A DNA stretch of 64,000 bases, taken from NCBI GenBank assembly GCA_963724705.1, contig CAVRVS010000001.1, positions 248,001-312,000 of the forward strand, written 5' to 3'. The DNA comes from DASQPR01 sp963724705. Its GTDB lineage: Bacteria > Actinomycetota > Actinomycetes > Mycobacteriales > Micromonosporaceae. This document shows, piece after piece, positions 8,243-17,453 of this stretch (position 1 is the stretch's first letter; every line of letters begins with the position of its first letter). The position numbers and the translations under genes are program-made. The notes under the pieces were generated by a model. The model was not told the origin of the DNA. It searched no databases and worked only from the letters and a program-made list of their open reading frames with translations.

Positions 8243-9064
8243 ATGGATCGGCCCAGTTGGGCACCGCCCGACGTCGACATCGAGCGTCCGACGGCGTCCC
8301 GCATCTACGACTACATGTTGGGTGGCTCGTACAACTTCGCCGCCGACCGCGAGGTAGCCGAGAAGGCGATCGCGGCGATGCCCGAGCTTCCCGCCGTCCT
8401 GCGCGGCAATCGCGCGTTCCTCGGTCGCGCCGTCCGCTGGCTAGCCGCCGACGCCGGCGTGACGCAGTTCCTCGATCTCGGCTCCGGCATTCCGACCGCC
8501 GGCAATGTGCACGAGATCGCTGGCCGTATCAACGCGGAAACGCGCGTCGTCTACGTCGATATCGACCCGATCGCGGTGGCGCACTCGCTCGCGATCCTGC
8601 GTGACCACCCGAACGCCACGGCGATCCAGGCCGACCTGCGCGACCCGGCGGCGATCCTGGCGAATTCGGCCGTGACGGCCACCCTCGATCTCAGCCAACC
8701 GATCGCCGTCCTTCTGGTCGCGGCGCTGCATTTCCTGCCGGACAGCGAGCACCCGGCCGATGTCCTCGTCCGCTTGCGGGAGGCGCTGCCGTCTGGGAGC
8801 TACGTAGCGATTTCGCACGCCACCGAGGATGGTCAACTGATGGCCGGGCAACGTGACGCCCAGGACATCTATGCGCGGGCGAACAACCCGGTCGTCATGC
8901 GCACGTACGCCCAGATCGCGGAGTTGCTGGATGGATGGGATCTCGTGCCGCCCGGGATCGTTCGATGCCCGGCCTGGCATCCCGACCCCGGTGACGAGGC
9001 GGGCGTGGAGGCCTCCACGTTTCCGGGGTATGCCGCGGTGGCCCGGCTCAGCACCTCGCGGTAG
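8243..9064 (+). CDS. SAM-dependent methyltransferase, DUF574 family (copy 2)
   Basis: ATG 8243 follows GGAGGT. The 273-residue product shows the family signature RPTASRIYDYMLGGSYNF, the SAM loop FLDLGSGIPT and VYVDIDPIAVAHS. It can be aligned end to end with the protein at 1826-2680, so the two are paralogues 6.4 kb apart on the same strand. The acceptor substrate is unknown. It is a single-gene unit divergent from the MFS transporter. Confidence 0.92.
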   Translation: MDRPSWAPPDVDIERPTASRIYDYMLGGSYNFAADREVAEKAIAAMPELPAVLRGNRAFLGRAVRWLAADAGVTQFLDLGSGIPTAGNVHEIAGRINAETRVVYVDIDPIAVAHSLAILRDHPNATAIQADLRDPAAILANSAVTATLDLSQPIAVLLVAALHFLPDSEHPADVLVRLREALPSGSYVAISHATEDGQLMAGQRDAQDIYARANNPVVMRTYAQIAELLDGWDLVPPGIVRCPAWHPDPGDEAGVEASTFPGYAAVARLSTSR

Positions 9065-9179
9065 CGCGACAACCACAGCAGTCACGCCCGGCACGCGGGT
9101 CACGCTAAGCGGGCGCGCGGTGCCGGCTCCGTTGCGCCGGCCGGCGATAGTTCGCCGACAGCGTGGGTACGGTGGCGGT

Positions 9180-9608
9180 ATGGATCGAGGAAGCAGCAAA
9201 CACAGCAGCCGTCTCGACGAAGAAATGGCCGAGGAGGTCCTCGGCATGACCGAGGGGTCCGGCGCCGGTTCCCGCGTCGAAGAATGGCGAGAGACCGAGC
9301 CGTCCGGCGATGACGAGCCGGATGCCTCGCTCGTCCCGGACCTGGACGCGGGCGAGGAGGGGGGAAGCCCGAGCGGCATGTCCCCGCAGGACCGCGAACG
9401 GCGCTCCCAATTCGGTCGCTACCTGCGGCGGTCGGTGTTTCCGGCCAGCGCGTCGGCCCTAGTCGCCGAGGCGCAAGCTAACAACGCACCGGACAGCATC
9501 GTCGATGCACTGTCCGGTCTGCCCACATCGACGACGTATACGAACGTCGCCGACGTCTGGGCGGTCCTGGTCGGGACGCCGGAATCCGGGCTGGAAGAGC
9601 GTTTCTGA
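9180..9608 (+). CDS. DUF2795 domain protein
   Basis: The 142-residue protein has an acidic, disordered N-terminal two-thirds rich in Glu, Asp, Ser and Gly. The final 55 residues (YLRRSVFPASASALVAEAQA to VADVWAVLV) form a compact helical DUF2795 domain. ATG 9180 is the first start in frame with suitable coding bias. The function of DUF2795 is unknown, although it is common in stress-related loci of actinobacteria. It is monocistronic and convergent with a quinone oxidoreductase. Confidence 0.75.
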   Translation: MDRGSSKHSSRLDEEMAEEVLGMTEGSGAGSRVEEWRETEPSGDDEPDASLVPDLDAGEEGGSPSGMSPQDRERRSQFGRYLRRSVFPASASALVAEAQANNAPDSIVDALSGLPTSTTYTNVADVWAVLVGTPESGLEERF

Positions 9609-9638
9609 GCATCGGCCGTCGTCGCTGCGTCGTGCGTG

Positions 9639-9658
9639 CGGTCAGGTCGGGCTGACCG
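9639..9658. terminator. Hairpin between convergent genes
   Basis: CGGTCAG (9639-9645) and CTGACCG (9652-9658) are perfect 7-base arms around a 6-base loop. The hairpin overlaps the stop codon of the minus-strand quinone oxidoreductase. It may end transcription from either side; no T-run is present. Confidence 0.35.
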
Positions 9659-10571
9659 TGAGCACGATCTTTCCGCGGGTGTGTCCCTTGGCGAGTTCGG
9701 TGTAGGCGTCGCGGACTTCATCAAGGGGATACGTCGCGTCGATCGGCAGCGTCACGGTGCCGTCGGCGATCAGGTCGGCCACAGCGGCCAGAACATCAGC
9801 CGTGGAGGCCGCCGACAGCCCATCCGTGTGCACGTGATGTTTCTCGGCCGCGGGGAAGTCGATGATCGTGTTGATCCGATCGGGTGCCACGCCGAGATCG
9901 ACGGCGGTCTCGACGTAACCGGAGCCCTGCGTGTCGATGAATGCGTCGACGCCGTCGGGGGCGGCCGTACGGATCCGGTCGAGCATGCCGTCGCCGTACG
10001 CGACGGGGGTGACGCCGATTGACGTGAGCCACTCGGCGTGCGGATCACTGGCGATGCCGATCACCTTCGCGCCGGCCCGCTTCGCGAGCTGTGCGGCCAG
10101 ACCGCCGACGCCGCCGGCCGCGCCGGATACGACCACGGTCTCGCCCGTCCCCGGGGCGATCGCCCGGACCACCGCCGTCGCGGTCGCGGCCACCACGAAC
10201 AGCCCGCCGGCCACTTCCCAGGGCACCTCCGGTGGCTTCACGACGAGGTGATCCTCGGACACGACGACGAAGTCGGCCTGCGCCGAGCGCTCGTCACTCC
10301 AGCCGATGACGTCGTCACCGAGCAGGAATCCCGTGACGTCCGGGCCGACGCCCGCGACGACACCGGCGAAATCGCTGCCCTCGCCGGACGGAAACGTCGT
10401 CGGGTAGATGGTGTCCATCGCACCCGTACGGATCGCGATCTCGCCCGGATTCGTGCCGGCGACTACAACGCGGACCGCGACCTCGTCACCGCCGGGAATA
10501 GGTTCCGGCACATCGGTCACGTGCAGGACGTCGACATCACCGTAGTGGTCGAATTGGATAGCCCTCGGCAT
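9642..10571 (-). CDS. NADPH:quinone oxidoreductase-like MDR protein
   Basis: A 309-residue zinc-independent medium-chain dehydrogenase. The GroES-like half (MPRAIQFDHYGDVDVLHV) is followed by the NADP-binding loop SGAAGGVGGLAAQLA and the C-terminal TYPLDEVRDAYTELAKGHTRGKIVL. ATG 10571 is chosen over ATG 10580 because GAGGGG lies nine bases upstream of the former and directly abuts the latter. It probably reduces quinones or alpha,beta-unsaturated ketones. A perfect palindrome sits 42-55 bases upstream of the first start, so a repressor is likely, though none is encoded beside it. Confidence 0.88.
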   Translation of the reverse strand: MPRAIQFDHYGDVDVLHVTDVPEPIPGGDEVAVRVVVAGTNPGEIAIRTGAMDTIYPTTFPSGEGSDFAGVVAGVGPDVTGFLLGDDVIGWSDERSAQADFVVVSEDHLVVKPPEVPWEVAGGLFVVAATATAVVRAIAPGTGETVVVSGAAGGVGGLAAQLAKRAGAKVIGIASDPHAEWLTSIGVTPVAYGDGMLDRIRTAAPDGVDAFIDTQGSGYVETAVDLGVAPDRINTIIDFPAAEKHHVHTDGLSAASTADVLAAVADLIADGTVTLPIDATYPLDEVRDAYTELAKGHTRGKIVLTVSPT

Positions 10572-10612
10572 CGTTTCCATCCCCTCGTCAGCTGCGGTCC
10601 CTCATAAGACTT

Positions 10613-10626
10613 ATCCCGATCGGGAT
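10613..10626. promoter_or_regulatory. Perfect 14-bp palindrome, candidate operator
   Basis: ATCCCGATCGGGAT is a perfect palindrome in the 87-base gap upstream of the quinone oxidoreductase gene. Position and symmetry fit a TetR/MarR-type operator controlling that gene. The cognate regulator is not identified. Confidence 0.5.
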
Positions 10627-10666
10627 CGCACGGCACGGGGATGGATGAATCCGTCGCCGATGTCGG

Positions 10667-11521
10667 TCAGTCGCGGGCGTCGGCCGCGGCCATCACCGCG
10701 AAGTCGTCTTCCCCATGCCCGGATCGCACCGCGCTCTCCAGCGACTCGCACGCCGCTGTCAGGGCGGGCAACGCATATTGGCTCGTGTGCATCATGAGAT
10801 CGGCGTCCTTGAGTAGAAGATTCGCCGAGAATTGTGTGTCGGAAAAGTCGGCCGACCGTACGCTCGCGCCCTTCAGATCCTTGATCGCAGAGAGCATCGA
10901 GTGGTCCAGCGCCGCCACGATCTGTTCGGTCGTCAGGCTGCCCGAGTGCCCGATTCGCAAGGCCTCCACAAATCCCTGCATCGCCACGGCGAGACTGAGG
11001 TTGTTCACGAGCTTGTCCGTTGCCGCCTTGGCCGCCGTGTCGTAGAAGCGCATGCGCGACTTGTCGGCCCACAGCGCCACCACCGGCTTTGCGACGTCGA
11101 CGGCGCCGGAGTCGCCGCCGAGGAGCACGCCGAGTTGGCCCTGGCGGGCCGGCGCGAGGGATCCGACGACCGGCGAGTGCGCGTAGTGCACCCCACGTGC
11201 GGCGGCCCAGATCCCGAATTCGTCGGCGTCGGCGGGGGACACGGTCGTGACATCGACCCAGGTCGTGCCGGGCTCGATAAGACTCGGCGACGTGACGACC
11301 TCGCGGACCGCGTCGGCACCGAACAGAACGGTGATGACAAGTTCGACGCCGGTCACGGCCGCGGCCGGGCTGTCGGCGCGGCGAGCGCCCCGTTGGACCA
11401 GTTCGTCCGCCGCCGAGGCGGTGCGATCCCAGACCACGAGATCGTGTCGGGATGGGTCGCTCATGATGTGCGCAGCGAGTTCGCGGCCCATTCGACCCAG
11501 GCCAAGGAACGCGATCTTCAT
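10667..11521 (-). CDS. NAD(P)-dependent beta-hydroxyacid dehydrogenase (3-hydroxyisobutyrate dehydrogenase family)
   Basis: The 284-residue protein begins at ATG 11521 after GGGGAG. MKIAFLGLGRMGRELAAHI is the Rossmann GxGxxG start of the family. SPVVGSLAPARQGQLGVLLGG matches the substrate-binding loop region, and the catalytic lysine motif appears as AATDKLVNNL. Members oxidise 3-hydroxyacids or reduce succinic and related semialdehydes. It is co-directional with the downstream quinone oxidoreductase, but the palindrome between them suggests separate promoters. Confidence 0.88.
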   Translation of the reverse strand: MKIAFLGLGRMGRELAAHIMSDPSRHDLVVWDRTASAADELVQRGARRADSPAAAVTGVELVITVLFGADAVREVVTSPSLIEPGTTWVDVTTVSPADADEFGIWAAARGVHYAHSPVVGSLAPARQGQLGVLLGGDSGAVDVAKPVVALWADKSRMRFYDTAAKAATDKLVNNLSLAVAMQGFVEALRIGHSGSLTTEQIVAALDHSMLSAIKDLKGASVRSADFSDTQFSANLLLKDADLMMHTSQYALPALTAACESLESAVRSGHGEDDFAVMAAADARD

Positions 11522-11750
11522 ATCTCCCCTTCGTTCCGGCGCGTCTGCACGCCGACTGCTGCCGTCCCCCGGGGTCGGCTTTCGGTCCGCCGGCGCAACG
11601 CGGAGAAACGCCAACTGAGCCGGCGAGTGTCCGTACCCGTATGTGCTCTGGTTTCGATTTTGACCGCTCGGACGCCCCGTGACCGGGGAACCAGCATGTG
11701 GCTACGGCAGTCAGTGGGACAATTGAGACGACCTACGACGGGGGGCAGCA

Positions 11751-12107
11751 GTGTTCGAGGTCAATGACATCCGCGAGTGGCGCAATCACGACGTTGTCGA
11801 CGCAACCGGTCACAAGATCGGCACGCTCGAATCTGTGTACGTCGACACCGCGACCGACCAGCCGGCCTTCGCCACGGTCACCGTCGGTATGCCCACGCGG
11901 CGACGCCTGACCTTCGTGCCGTTGGACGGCGCCCGCGTCGGGCCCGGATACCTCCAGGTCACTCGGCCCAAGAACCAGGTCAAGGGCGCCCCGACGATCG
12001 ACGTCGACGGCGAACTCCCCGCTCAGGACGAGCCCGCGATCTTCGCGCACTACGAATTGACCTACGCACCGGGCATGAGCGGCGAACGCCGCCTGGCCCG
12101 GCGCTGA
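11751..12107 (+). CDS. PRC-barrel domain protein
   Basis: A 118-residue protein starting at GTG 11751, preceded by a GGGGGG stretch. Residues 5-80 form a single PRC-barrel (IREWRNHDVVDATGHKIGTLESVYV), a small beta-barrel found in photosynthetic reaction-centre H subunits and, in actinobacteria, in many stand-alone stress-associated proteins. No catalytic motif is visible. The gene is followed after 31 bases by a small membrane-protein gene, so the two may be one transcript. The 229 bases upstream are the divergent control region shared with the dehydrogenase gene. Confidence 0.8.
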   Translation: MFEVNDIREWRNHDVVDATGHKIGTLESVYVDTATDQPAFATVTVGMPTRRRLTFVPLDGARVGPGYLQVTRPKNQVKGAPTIDVDGELPAQDEPAIFAHYELTYAPGMSGERRLARR

Positions 12108-12138
12108 TTAGCTCGCACCATTACGGGAAGAAGTCGAA

Positions 12139-12306
12139 ATGGCGTTTTTCCTGCTCCTGATCATCGCGGCGATTGTGCTCGGCATCGTCGGCGTCGTGGT
12201 ACATGGATTGTTCTATCTATTGATCATCGGCATCGTGGTGCTGATCATCGACCTTGCCTACGCGGCCGTCCGGTTCCGGCGGGCCGGACGACGGCCGACG
12301 CGCTGA
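12139..12306 (+). CDS. Small hydrophobic membrane protein
   Basis: A 55-residue ORF with ATG 12139, preceded by GGGAAGAAG. Residues 2-42 form two hydrophobic helices with a short break at about HG (23-24), and the protein ends in a basic tail (RFRRAGRRPTR). Composition and layout resemble the small 'hydrophobic protein' family of actinobacteria, whose function is unknown. It lies 31 bases after the PRC-barrel gene on the same strand and probably shares its transcript. Confidence 0.65.
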   Translation: MAFFLLLIIAAIVLGIVGVVVHGLFYLLIIGIVVLIIDLAYAAVRFRRAGRRPTR

Positions 12307-12309
12307 CCT

Positions 12310-12702
12310 TTAGATGGTGGTGGGCGTTTCCGCCCCGATCGACGCGCCGCCGGTGTCACCCGAGGACAGCACGCAGAATTCGTTGCCCTCCGGGTCGGCC
12401 AGGACTACCCACGTCTGCTCGCCCTGGCCGATGTCCGTGTGCGTGGCACCGAGATCGACGAGTCGTCGCACCTCGGCGTCCCGATCGTCGGGCCGAAAAT
12501 CGAGATGCAGCCGGTTCTTCATCGACTTCGCCTCCGGCACCGACGCGAACAACAGGCCCGGCAGCCGGTCTTCGGCCGGCCGGATCTCGAACTCCTCGGG
12601 GTCGTCGTTGGACACGATCCAGCCGAGCGCACGTTGCCACCAGAGTCCCAACTCCACCGGGTCATGTGCATCGACGACGAGTGACTCCCACACCAGACTC
12701 AT
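12310..12702 (-). CDS. VOC-superfamily (glyoxalase-like) protein
   Basis: ATG 12702 gives a 130-residue single-module VOC protein. MSLVWESLVVDAHDP opens the first beta-alpha-beta-beta-beta unit, NRLHLDFRPDD carries a metal-site type histidine, and VVLADPEGNEFCVLS is the C-terminal signature with its Glu ligand. Related proteins include glyoxalases, dioxygenases and drug-binding resistance proteins, so the function here cannot be narrowed. It is convergent with the small membrane-protein gene, only three bases away. Confidence 0.85.
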   Translation of the reverse strand: MSLVWESLVVDAHDPVELGLWWQRALGWIVSNDDPEEFEIRPAEDRLPGLLFASVPEAKSMKNRLHLDFRPDDRDAEVRRLVDLGATHTDIGQGEQTWVVLADPEGNEFCVLSSGDTGGASIGAETPTTI

Positions 12703-12830
12703 GGTCGCGACTCTAGAGCGAATCGCCGACATCCTCGCTCGATAGCGCTGACCACGGACAGCCTCCTTCGCAGTCCCGTCGCTCGCCAACCCCGTCTTGG
12801 CCGCCGATCGGTCACGCTAGGGTCGATGGC

Positions 12831-14627
12831 GTGGCAGATGCTCCGGTATCCATCGACGCGGCCGACACGATCGCGGGACAGGTCTTCGGCTTTTCGTTGA
12901 AGCCGGCGCAGCGCTCGGCCGTCGCCGCGCTCGTCGGTGGCCGGGACACTCTGGCGGTATTGCCGACCGGCAGCGGAAAGAGCGCCATCTACCAGATCGC
13001 CGGGCTCGCACTGGGCGGTCTGACGGTCGTGGTGTCGCCCCTGATCGCGTTGCAACGGGACCAGGCGCGTGGCTTGGGCACCCGCGGCTGGCCCGACGGT
13101 CGGCCGGTCCGCGTGGCCGCGCTGAACTCGACGCTGTCCGGAAAAGACCACGCCGATACGGTGGCGCGACTCGCGTCCGGTGACCTCGATTTTCTGATGC
13201 TCGGACCCGAGCAGCTGACGAATCCGGGCACGCACCAGGCGCTGTTGTCCAGTGGCCGCCCGATCTCGCTCGTTGCCGTCGACGAGGCGCATCTCGTGAG
13301 CGAGTGGGGACACGACTTCCGGCCGGAATATCTGCGCGTGCGCGAGACGGTCGCGGCCGTCGGTCGGCCACCGGTGGTCGCGCTGACCGCGACGGCGTCG
13401 CTGCCCGTACAGGCCGATATCACCCGACAGCTGGGCATGACGGAACCGGCCGTGATCGTCGCGGACTTCGATCGTCCGAACATTCGGCTGTCGGTACGGG
13501 CGGCACACGTGCACGTTCCAGAGGAACAGGCCGTCGTCGACCGTACGGTCGAAGTGGTGCTCGCCAACGACACCCCGACGATCGTGTACGCAACGAGTCA
13601 CGCGCGCTGCGAAGACGTCGCCGAACGGCTGCATCGTGACGCGTACCGGGCGGCTCCGTATCACGCCGGGCTTCCGGCGAAGCGTCGGGCCGAGGTGCAG
13701 GACGCGTTCTTCCGTGGCCACCTCGACGTGATCGCCGCGACGAGCGCCTTCGGCATGGGCATCGACAAGCCCGACGTACGTACGGTTGTGCACGCCGGTC
13801 CGCCAGCGAGCCTGGACGAGTATTACCAGGAGATCGGACGGGCCGGGCGGGACGGCCGGCCGGCGCACGCGGTGCTCGTCTTCGACAGCCGGAGCCTACG
13901 CATCCCGCGACTGTTCGCCGCCCGCCCCAAACTCGCGATGCCGGCCGTCCGATCCGTGGTTCGAGCTCTGGAAGGCCTGGGACGCAACGATTCGATGACG
14001 GTGGCCGAACTCGTTGCCGCGAGCCACGACTCGCGCGGCGCGACCGAGCGGATCGTCGACGACATGGAGGAACTGGGGCTGATCACCGTCAACGGCGGAC
14101 GGATCACCGTCGCACCGATCGGATTGCACGACGACGCGACCGACGCGGTCGTCGCCGAGAGCCGCCGCCGCGCCAGCGTGCTGAACAGCCAGGTCGACAT
14201 CGTCCGCCACTACGCCGAGACGGTGCACTGTCGCCGGGCGGAACTCCTCGCCTATTTCGGCGAGGAACTCGAGCCACCGTGCGGCAACTGCGACAACGAC
14301 GAGATCCTCGAGCGGCACCGCCGTCCGGATTCGACGACCGCCGCGCCGAACGGCCGGCCCGCAGCGCCGTCCGCAGCGGCATCGTCCGCGACGACTTCGA
14401 CGGCGGCAGCTCCCGCCGAGGCGACCGGTGCGCCCACCCATCCGGTCCCCGACGGCACGGCATCGCGGGTGCTACCCGCGGTCGGAGCGGCGGTGCAGCA
14501 TCGGCTCTGGGGACACGGGACGGTGATGTCGGCCGACCAGCACGAGATCGTGGTCGCCTTCGAATCGGTTGGCTATCGCCATCTGACGACGGCCGTGCTC
14601 GACACCGGACTCGTGTCGCTCGCCTGA
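12831..14627 (+). CDS. RecQ-family ATP-dependent DNA helicase
   Basis: A 598-residue protein from GTG 12831. It shows the RecQ motif 0 (FSLKPAQRSAVAALVGGRDT), Walker A TGSGKS (46-51), DEAH box in VDEAHLVSEWGHDFRPEY, motif III ALTATAS, motif V IAATSAFGMGIDKPDVR and motif VI EIGRAGRDGR. A zinc site follows in CRRAELLAYFGEE and CGNCDN. Then comes a disordered Ala/Thr/Pro linker and a small C-terminal beta domain (HRLWGHGTVMSADQHEIV). No HRDC domain is present. Such enzymes unwind DNA 3'-5' during recombination and repair. Confidence 0.93.
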   Translation: MADAPVSIDAADTIAGQVFGFSLKPAQRSAVAALVGGRDTLAVLPTGSGKSAIYQIAGLALGGLTVVVSPLIALQRDQARGLGTRGWPDGRPVRVAALNSTLSGKDHADTVARLASGDLDFLMLGPEQLTNPGTHQALLSSGRPISLVAVDEAHLVSEWGHDFRPEYLRVRETVAAVGRPPVVALTATASLPVQADITRQLGMTEPAVIVADFDRPNIRLSVRAAHVHVPEEQAVVDRTVEVVLANDTPTIVYATSHARCEDVAERLHRDAYRAAPYHAGLPAKRRAEVQDAFFRGHLDVIAATSAFGMGIDKPDVRTVVHAGPPASLDEYYQEIGRAGRDGRPAHAVLVFDSRSLRIPRLFAARPKLAMPAVRSVVRALEGLGRNDSMTVAELVAASHDSRGATERIVDDMEELGLITVNGGRITVAPIGLHDDATDAVVAESRRRASVLNSQVDIVRHYAETVHCRRAELLAYFGEELEPPCGNCDNDEILERHRRPDSTTAAPNGRPAAPSAAASSATTSTAAAPAEATGAPTHPVPDGTASRVLPAVGAAVQHRLWGHGTVMSADQHEIVVAFESVGYRHLTTAVLDTGLVSLA

Positions 14628-14663
14628 TCGGCACTCGGCTCTGGGCGTCGGCGCCGGACAAAC

Positions 14664-14686
14664 GGGCTCCCACCGAGGGTGAGCCC
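14664..14686 (+). terminator. Hairpin downstream of the helicase gene
   Basis: GGGCTC (14664-14669) pairs with GAGCCC (14681-14686) across 11 bases, 37 bases after the helicase stop and before the guaB1 start. It may be a weak terminator; there is no U-tract. Confidence 0.35.
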
Positions 14687-14744
14687 ACCAACAGACTGCC
14701 GGTTCGTACGGCGTACGCGCTGCTGGACCTCGATACTTGACGGC

Positions 14745-16179
14745 ATGCGCTTTCTCAATTCGCTACCGCTCTACGACCTCACATATGACGACGTTTTCAT
14801 GGTCCCCAGCCGGTCGGCGGTGGACTCGCGACTCGATGTCGACCTCGCATCGGACGACGGCACCGGGACCACGATTCCGATCGTCGTCTCGAACATGACC
14901 GCCGTCGCCGGTCGGCGGATGGCCGAAACGGTGGCTCGACGGGGCAGTCTCGCCGTCATACCACAGGACATCCCGACTGACGTCGTCGCCGAGGTCACGT
15001 CCTGGGTCAAGAGTCGCGATGTGGTCTACGACACACCGATCACGCTCAGCCCGTCCGACACCGTCGGCGACGCGTTGACGCTGCTGCCGAAGCGGTCGCA
15101 CGGCGCCGTGATCGTCGCCGAGAACGGCCGGCCGGTCGGCGTCGTCACCGAACGGGACTGCGCCGAAATCGACCGTTTCACCCAGGTGCGTTCGGTCATG
15201 TCGACGAACCTGCTGACGATCGCGGCCGGTACGGCGATGGAGGACGCGTTCACCAAGCTCGTCACGAACCACCGGCGCGTCGCCCCGGTCGTCGACAACG
15301 CCGGCCATCTCGTCGGCGTACTGACCCGCAACGGTGCCGTACGGTCGTCGCTCTACCGGCCCGCCGTCGACGCGAACGGCCGGCTGCGCATCGCGGCCGC
15401 GCTCGGCATCACCGGCGACGTCGCCGGGCGTGCCGACAAACTGCTCGCCGCCGGCGTCGATGTGATCGTCCTCGACACGGCGCACGGTCACCAGGACAAG
15501 ATGATCGCCGCTCTCCGGGTCGTCCGGGCGATGGATCCCATCCGTACCGGTGGTCGCCGGCAACGTCGTGACCGCCGATGCCGTACGGGACCTGGTCGCG
15601 GCCGGAGCCAACGTGGTCAAGGTCGGCGTCGGCCCCGGCGCCATGTGTACGACACGCATGATGACCGGCGTGGGCCGACCGCAATTCTCCGCGGTGCTCG
15701 AATGCTCGGCGGCTGCGCGTGAGATCGGTGCCCACGTCTGGGCCGACGGCGGTGTCCGGCATCCGCGCGATGTCGCACTCGCTATCGCGGCCGGCGCGTC
15801 GAACGTCATGATCGGATCGTGGTTCGCCGGGACGAACGAATCGCCCGGAGAGGCGCAGCACGACGGCGATGGTCGGCTCTACAAAGAGAATTTCGGCATG
15901 GCCTCGACCCGTGCGGTGACCCGGCGCACCGCGGCCGACACCGCGTTCTCGCGTGCCCGCAAGGGTTTGTTCGAGGAAGGAATCTCGACGTCCCGCATGT
16001 ATCTCGATCCGCACCGCCCGGGCGTCGAGGACATCATCGACGAGATCGTCGCCGGCGTACGGTCGTCGTGCACGTACGCCGGTGCGGCCACGCTCGACGA
16101 ATTCCGCGAGCGCGCAACGGTTGGTGTGCAGAGCATGGCCGGGTTCACCGAGGGCAAGCCGCTGCACGCAAGCTGGTAG
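14745..16179 (+). pseudogene. guaB1: GuaB1-family IMP dehydrogenase/GMP reductase-like protein (frameshifted)
   Basis: From ATG 14745 the frame encodes MRFLNSLPLYDLTYDDVF, two CBS repeats (about residues 95-210) and the start of the (beta/alpha)8 barrel up to RAMDPI. One extra C at 15543 shifts the frame. The barrel resumes as VPVVAGNVVTADAVRDLVAAG and includes the catalytic loop GVGPGAMCTTRMMTG (normal Cys present) and the Gly-rich WADGGVRHPRDVALAIAAGA. Removing the base yields 477 residues, the usual GuaB1 length. GuaB1 proteins act in purine interconversion, reported as GMP reductase activity in actinobacteria. Loss by error is more likely than true inactivation. Confidence 0.85.
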
Positions 16180-16224
16180 CCGAGGGTCCGGTAGCCAGCG
16201 AGCCGATGGCCGCCGGCATGGCAA

Positions 16225-17451
16225 TCATCCCAACGGCTTCGCGACCGCGCCGCGTACGAATCCATCGGCCACCGCGTGTGCGCGAGCACTTTCCAGGACC
16301 GCGGACTCCGGCCATCCCAGGGCGGCGGCCGCGGCGCGTACGTCCTCGAACTCCGGCGTCGCCTGGACGACCCGACCGTCTTCGTGGGCAACCTTGATCC
16401 GGATCGGCGCACCAGCGACGTCTACCGTGGCCCAGTAACGCGCCAGTGCCGTTTTGCGAACGTCGCTCTCCCGGACACCGATGGTGGAGGTGGCGTCGAC
16501 AATGATGCGCCGCAATGTCTCGGCCGACTCGGGTCGGCACAACACACTGACTTGATGCGCTGGCCGTCCCTTCTTCATGAGAATCGGTGTGAGCCACGCA
16601 TCGTCCGCGCCGGCTTCCATCAAGGATGCGAGCACGCCGGGCCACAATCGCGGATCGAGGTCGTCGACGTTCGCCGTCAGCACGGTCCCGGTCGACCGGA
16701 TCGCTGTCCCGCTCGGCGCACGAGGCGCGTCGTTTGCGGTGCCGAGGAGAACCCGTACCACATTGGCTTGATCGGGCCGCTCCCGATGCCCGGCACCGAC
16801 GCCCACGCGATCCAGCGTCATCGCGGGAAGGCCGGTCGATGGACGCGCCAGCGTTACGACGAGCGCGGCGCCGGTCGGCGTCGCGAGTTCGCCTACGCCA
16901 CCAGCGACGACCGGCCATCCGGTCAACAGCTCAACCACGGCCGGTACGGGGACCGGCAGGTTGCCGTGCTCCGTCGCGGTGCGACCCGACCCGACCGCGA
17001 CCACGCCGGCGGAGATGTCGGCGATGCCGAGATCGTGGATCGCCGCGCAGCAGCCGACGATGTCCGCGATCGAGTCCCACGCACCGACCTCGTGAAAGTG
17101 CACATCGTCCGGCTCGACGCCGTGCACGTGCCCTTCGGCCCCGGCGATTCGGCCGAACACGGCGAGTGCGTTGGTACGAACCGCATCGTCGAGGTCGGCG
17201 CGGTCGAGGAGACCGCGGATCGCGTGCCACGTCTGGTGTACGGACGCTGGGCCAGCCGTCACATCCAACAGAGTTGCCCGAAGGCCGGCCCGGCGTACCG
17301 TCGACGTCACGAGCCGCACGTCCGGCGCGACCGACTCGACGGCGGCGCGGATGCGATCCATCGACGCGCCGGCGTCGATAAGCGCGGCAAGGAGCATGTC
17401 GCCGGCGACGCCGGCCGACACGTCCCACCAGGCGATCGCCCCCGGTGCCAT
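16225..17451 (-). CDS. larC: Nickel-pincer cofactor biosynthesis protein LarC (nickel insertion)
   Basis: A 408-residue LarC, full length for the one-piece form (LarC1 plus LarC2). The start IAWWDVSAGVAGDMLLAAL is the family's conserved N-terminus. His-rich EGHVHGVEPDDVHFHEVG is the candidate metal site, and LTANVDDLDPRLWP opens the C-terminal half that hydrolyses CTP. LarC inserts Ni into pyridinium-3,5-bisthiocarboxylic acid mononucleotide to complete the cofactor of LarA enzymes. ATG 17451 is two bases after the aldehyde dehydrogenase stop, so larC is the last gene of the 24.9-16.2 kb operon, 8.4 kb from larB. Confidence 0.95.
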   Translation of the reverse strand: MAPGAIAWWDVSAGVAGDMLLAALIDAGASMDRIRAAVESVAPDVRLVTSTVRRAGLRATLLDVTAGPASVHQTWHAIRGLLDRADLDDAVRTNALAVFGRIAGAEGHVHGVEPDDVHFHEVGAWDSIADIVGCCAAIHDLGIADISAGVVAVGSGRTATEHGNLPVPVPAVVELLTGWPVVAGGVGELATPTGAALVVTLARPSTGLPAMTLDRVGVGAGHRERPDQANVVRVLLGTANDAPRAPSGTAIRSTGTVLTANVDDLDPRLWPGVLASLMEAGADDAWLTPILMKKGRPAHQVSVLCRPESAETLRRIIVDATSTIGVRESDVRKTALARYWATVDVAGAPIRIKVAHEDGRVVQATPEFEDVRAAAAALGWPESAVLESARAHAVADGFVRGAVAKPLG

Positions 17452-17453
17452 CG

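Noticed and set aside
15531..15560. Programmed +1 frameshift in guaB1 and the other split genes
   Set aside because: No slippery site, stop-codon pause or common sequence is shared by the eleven breaks, and these families are not known to use recoding.
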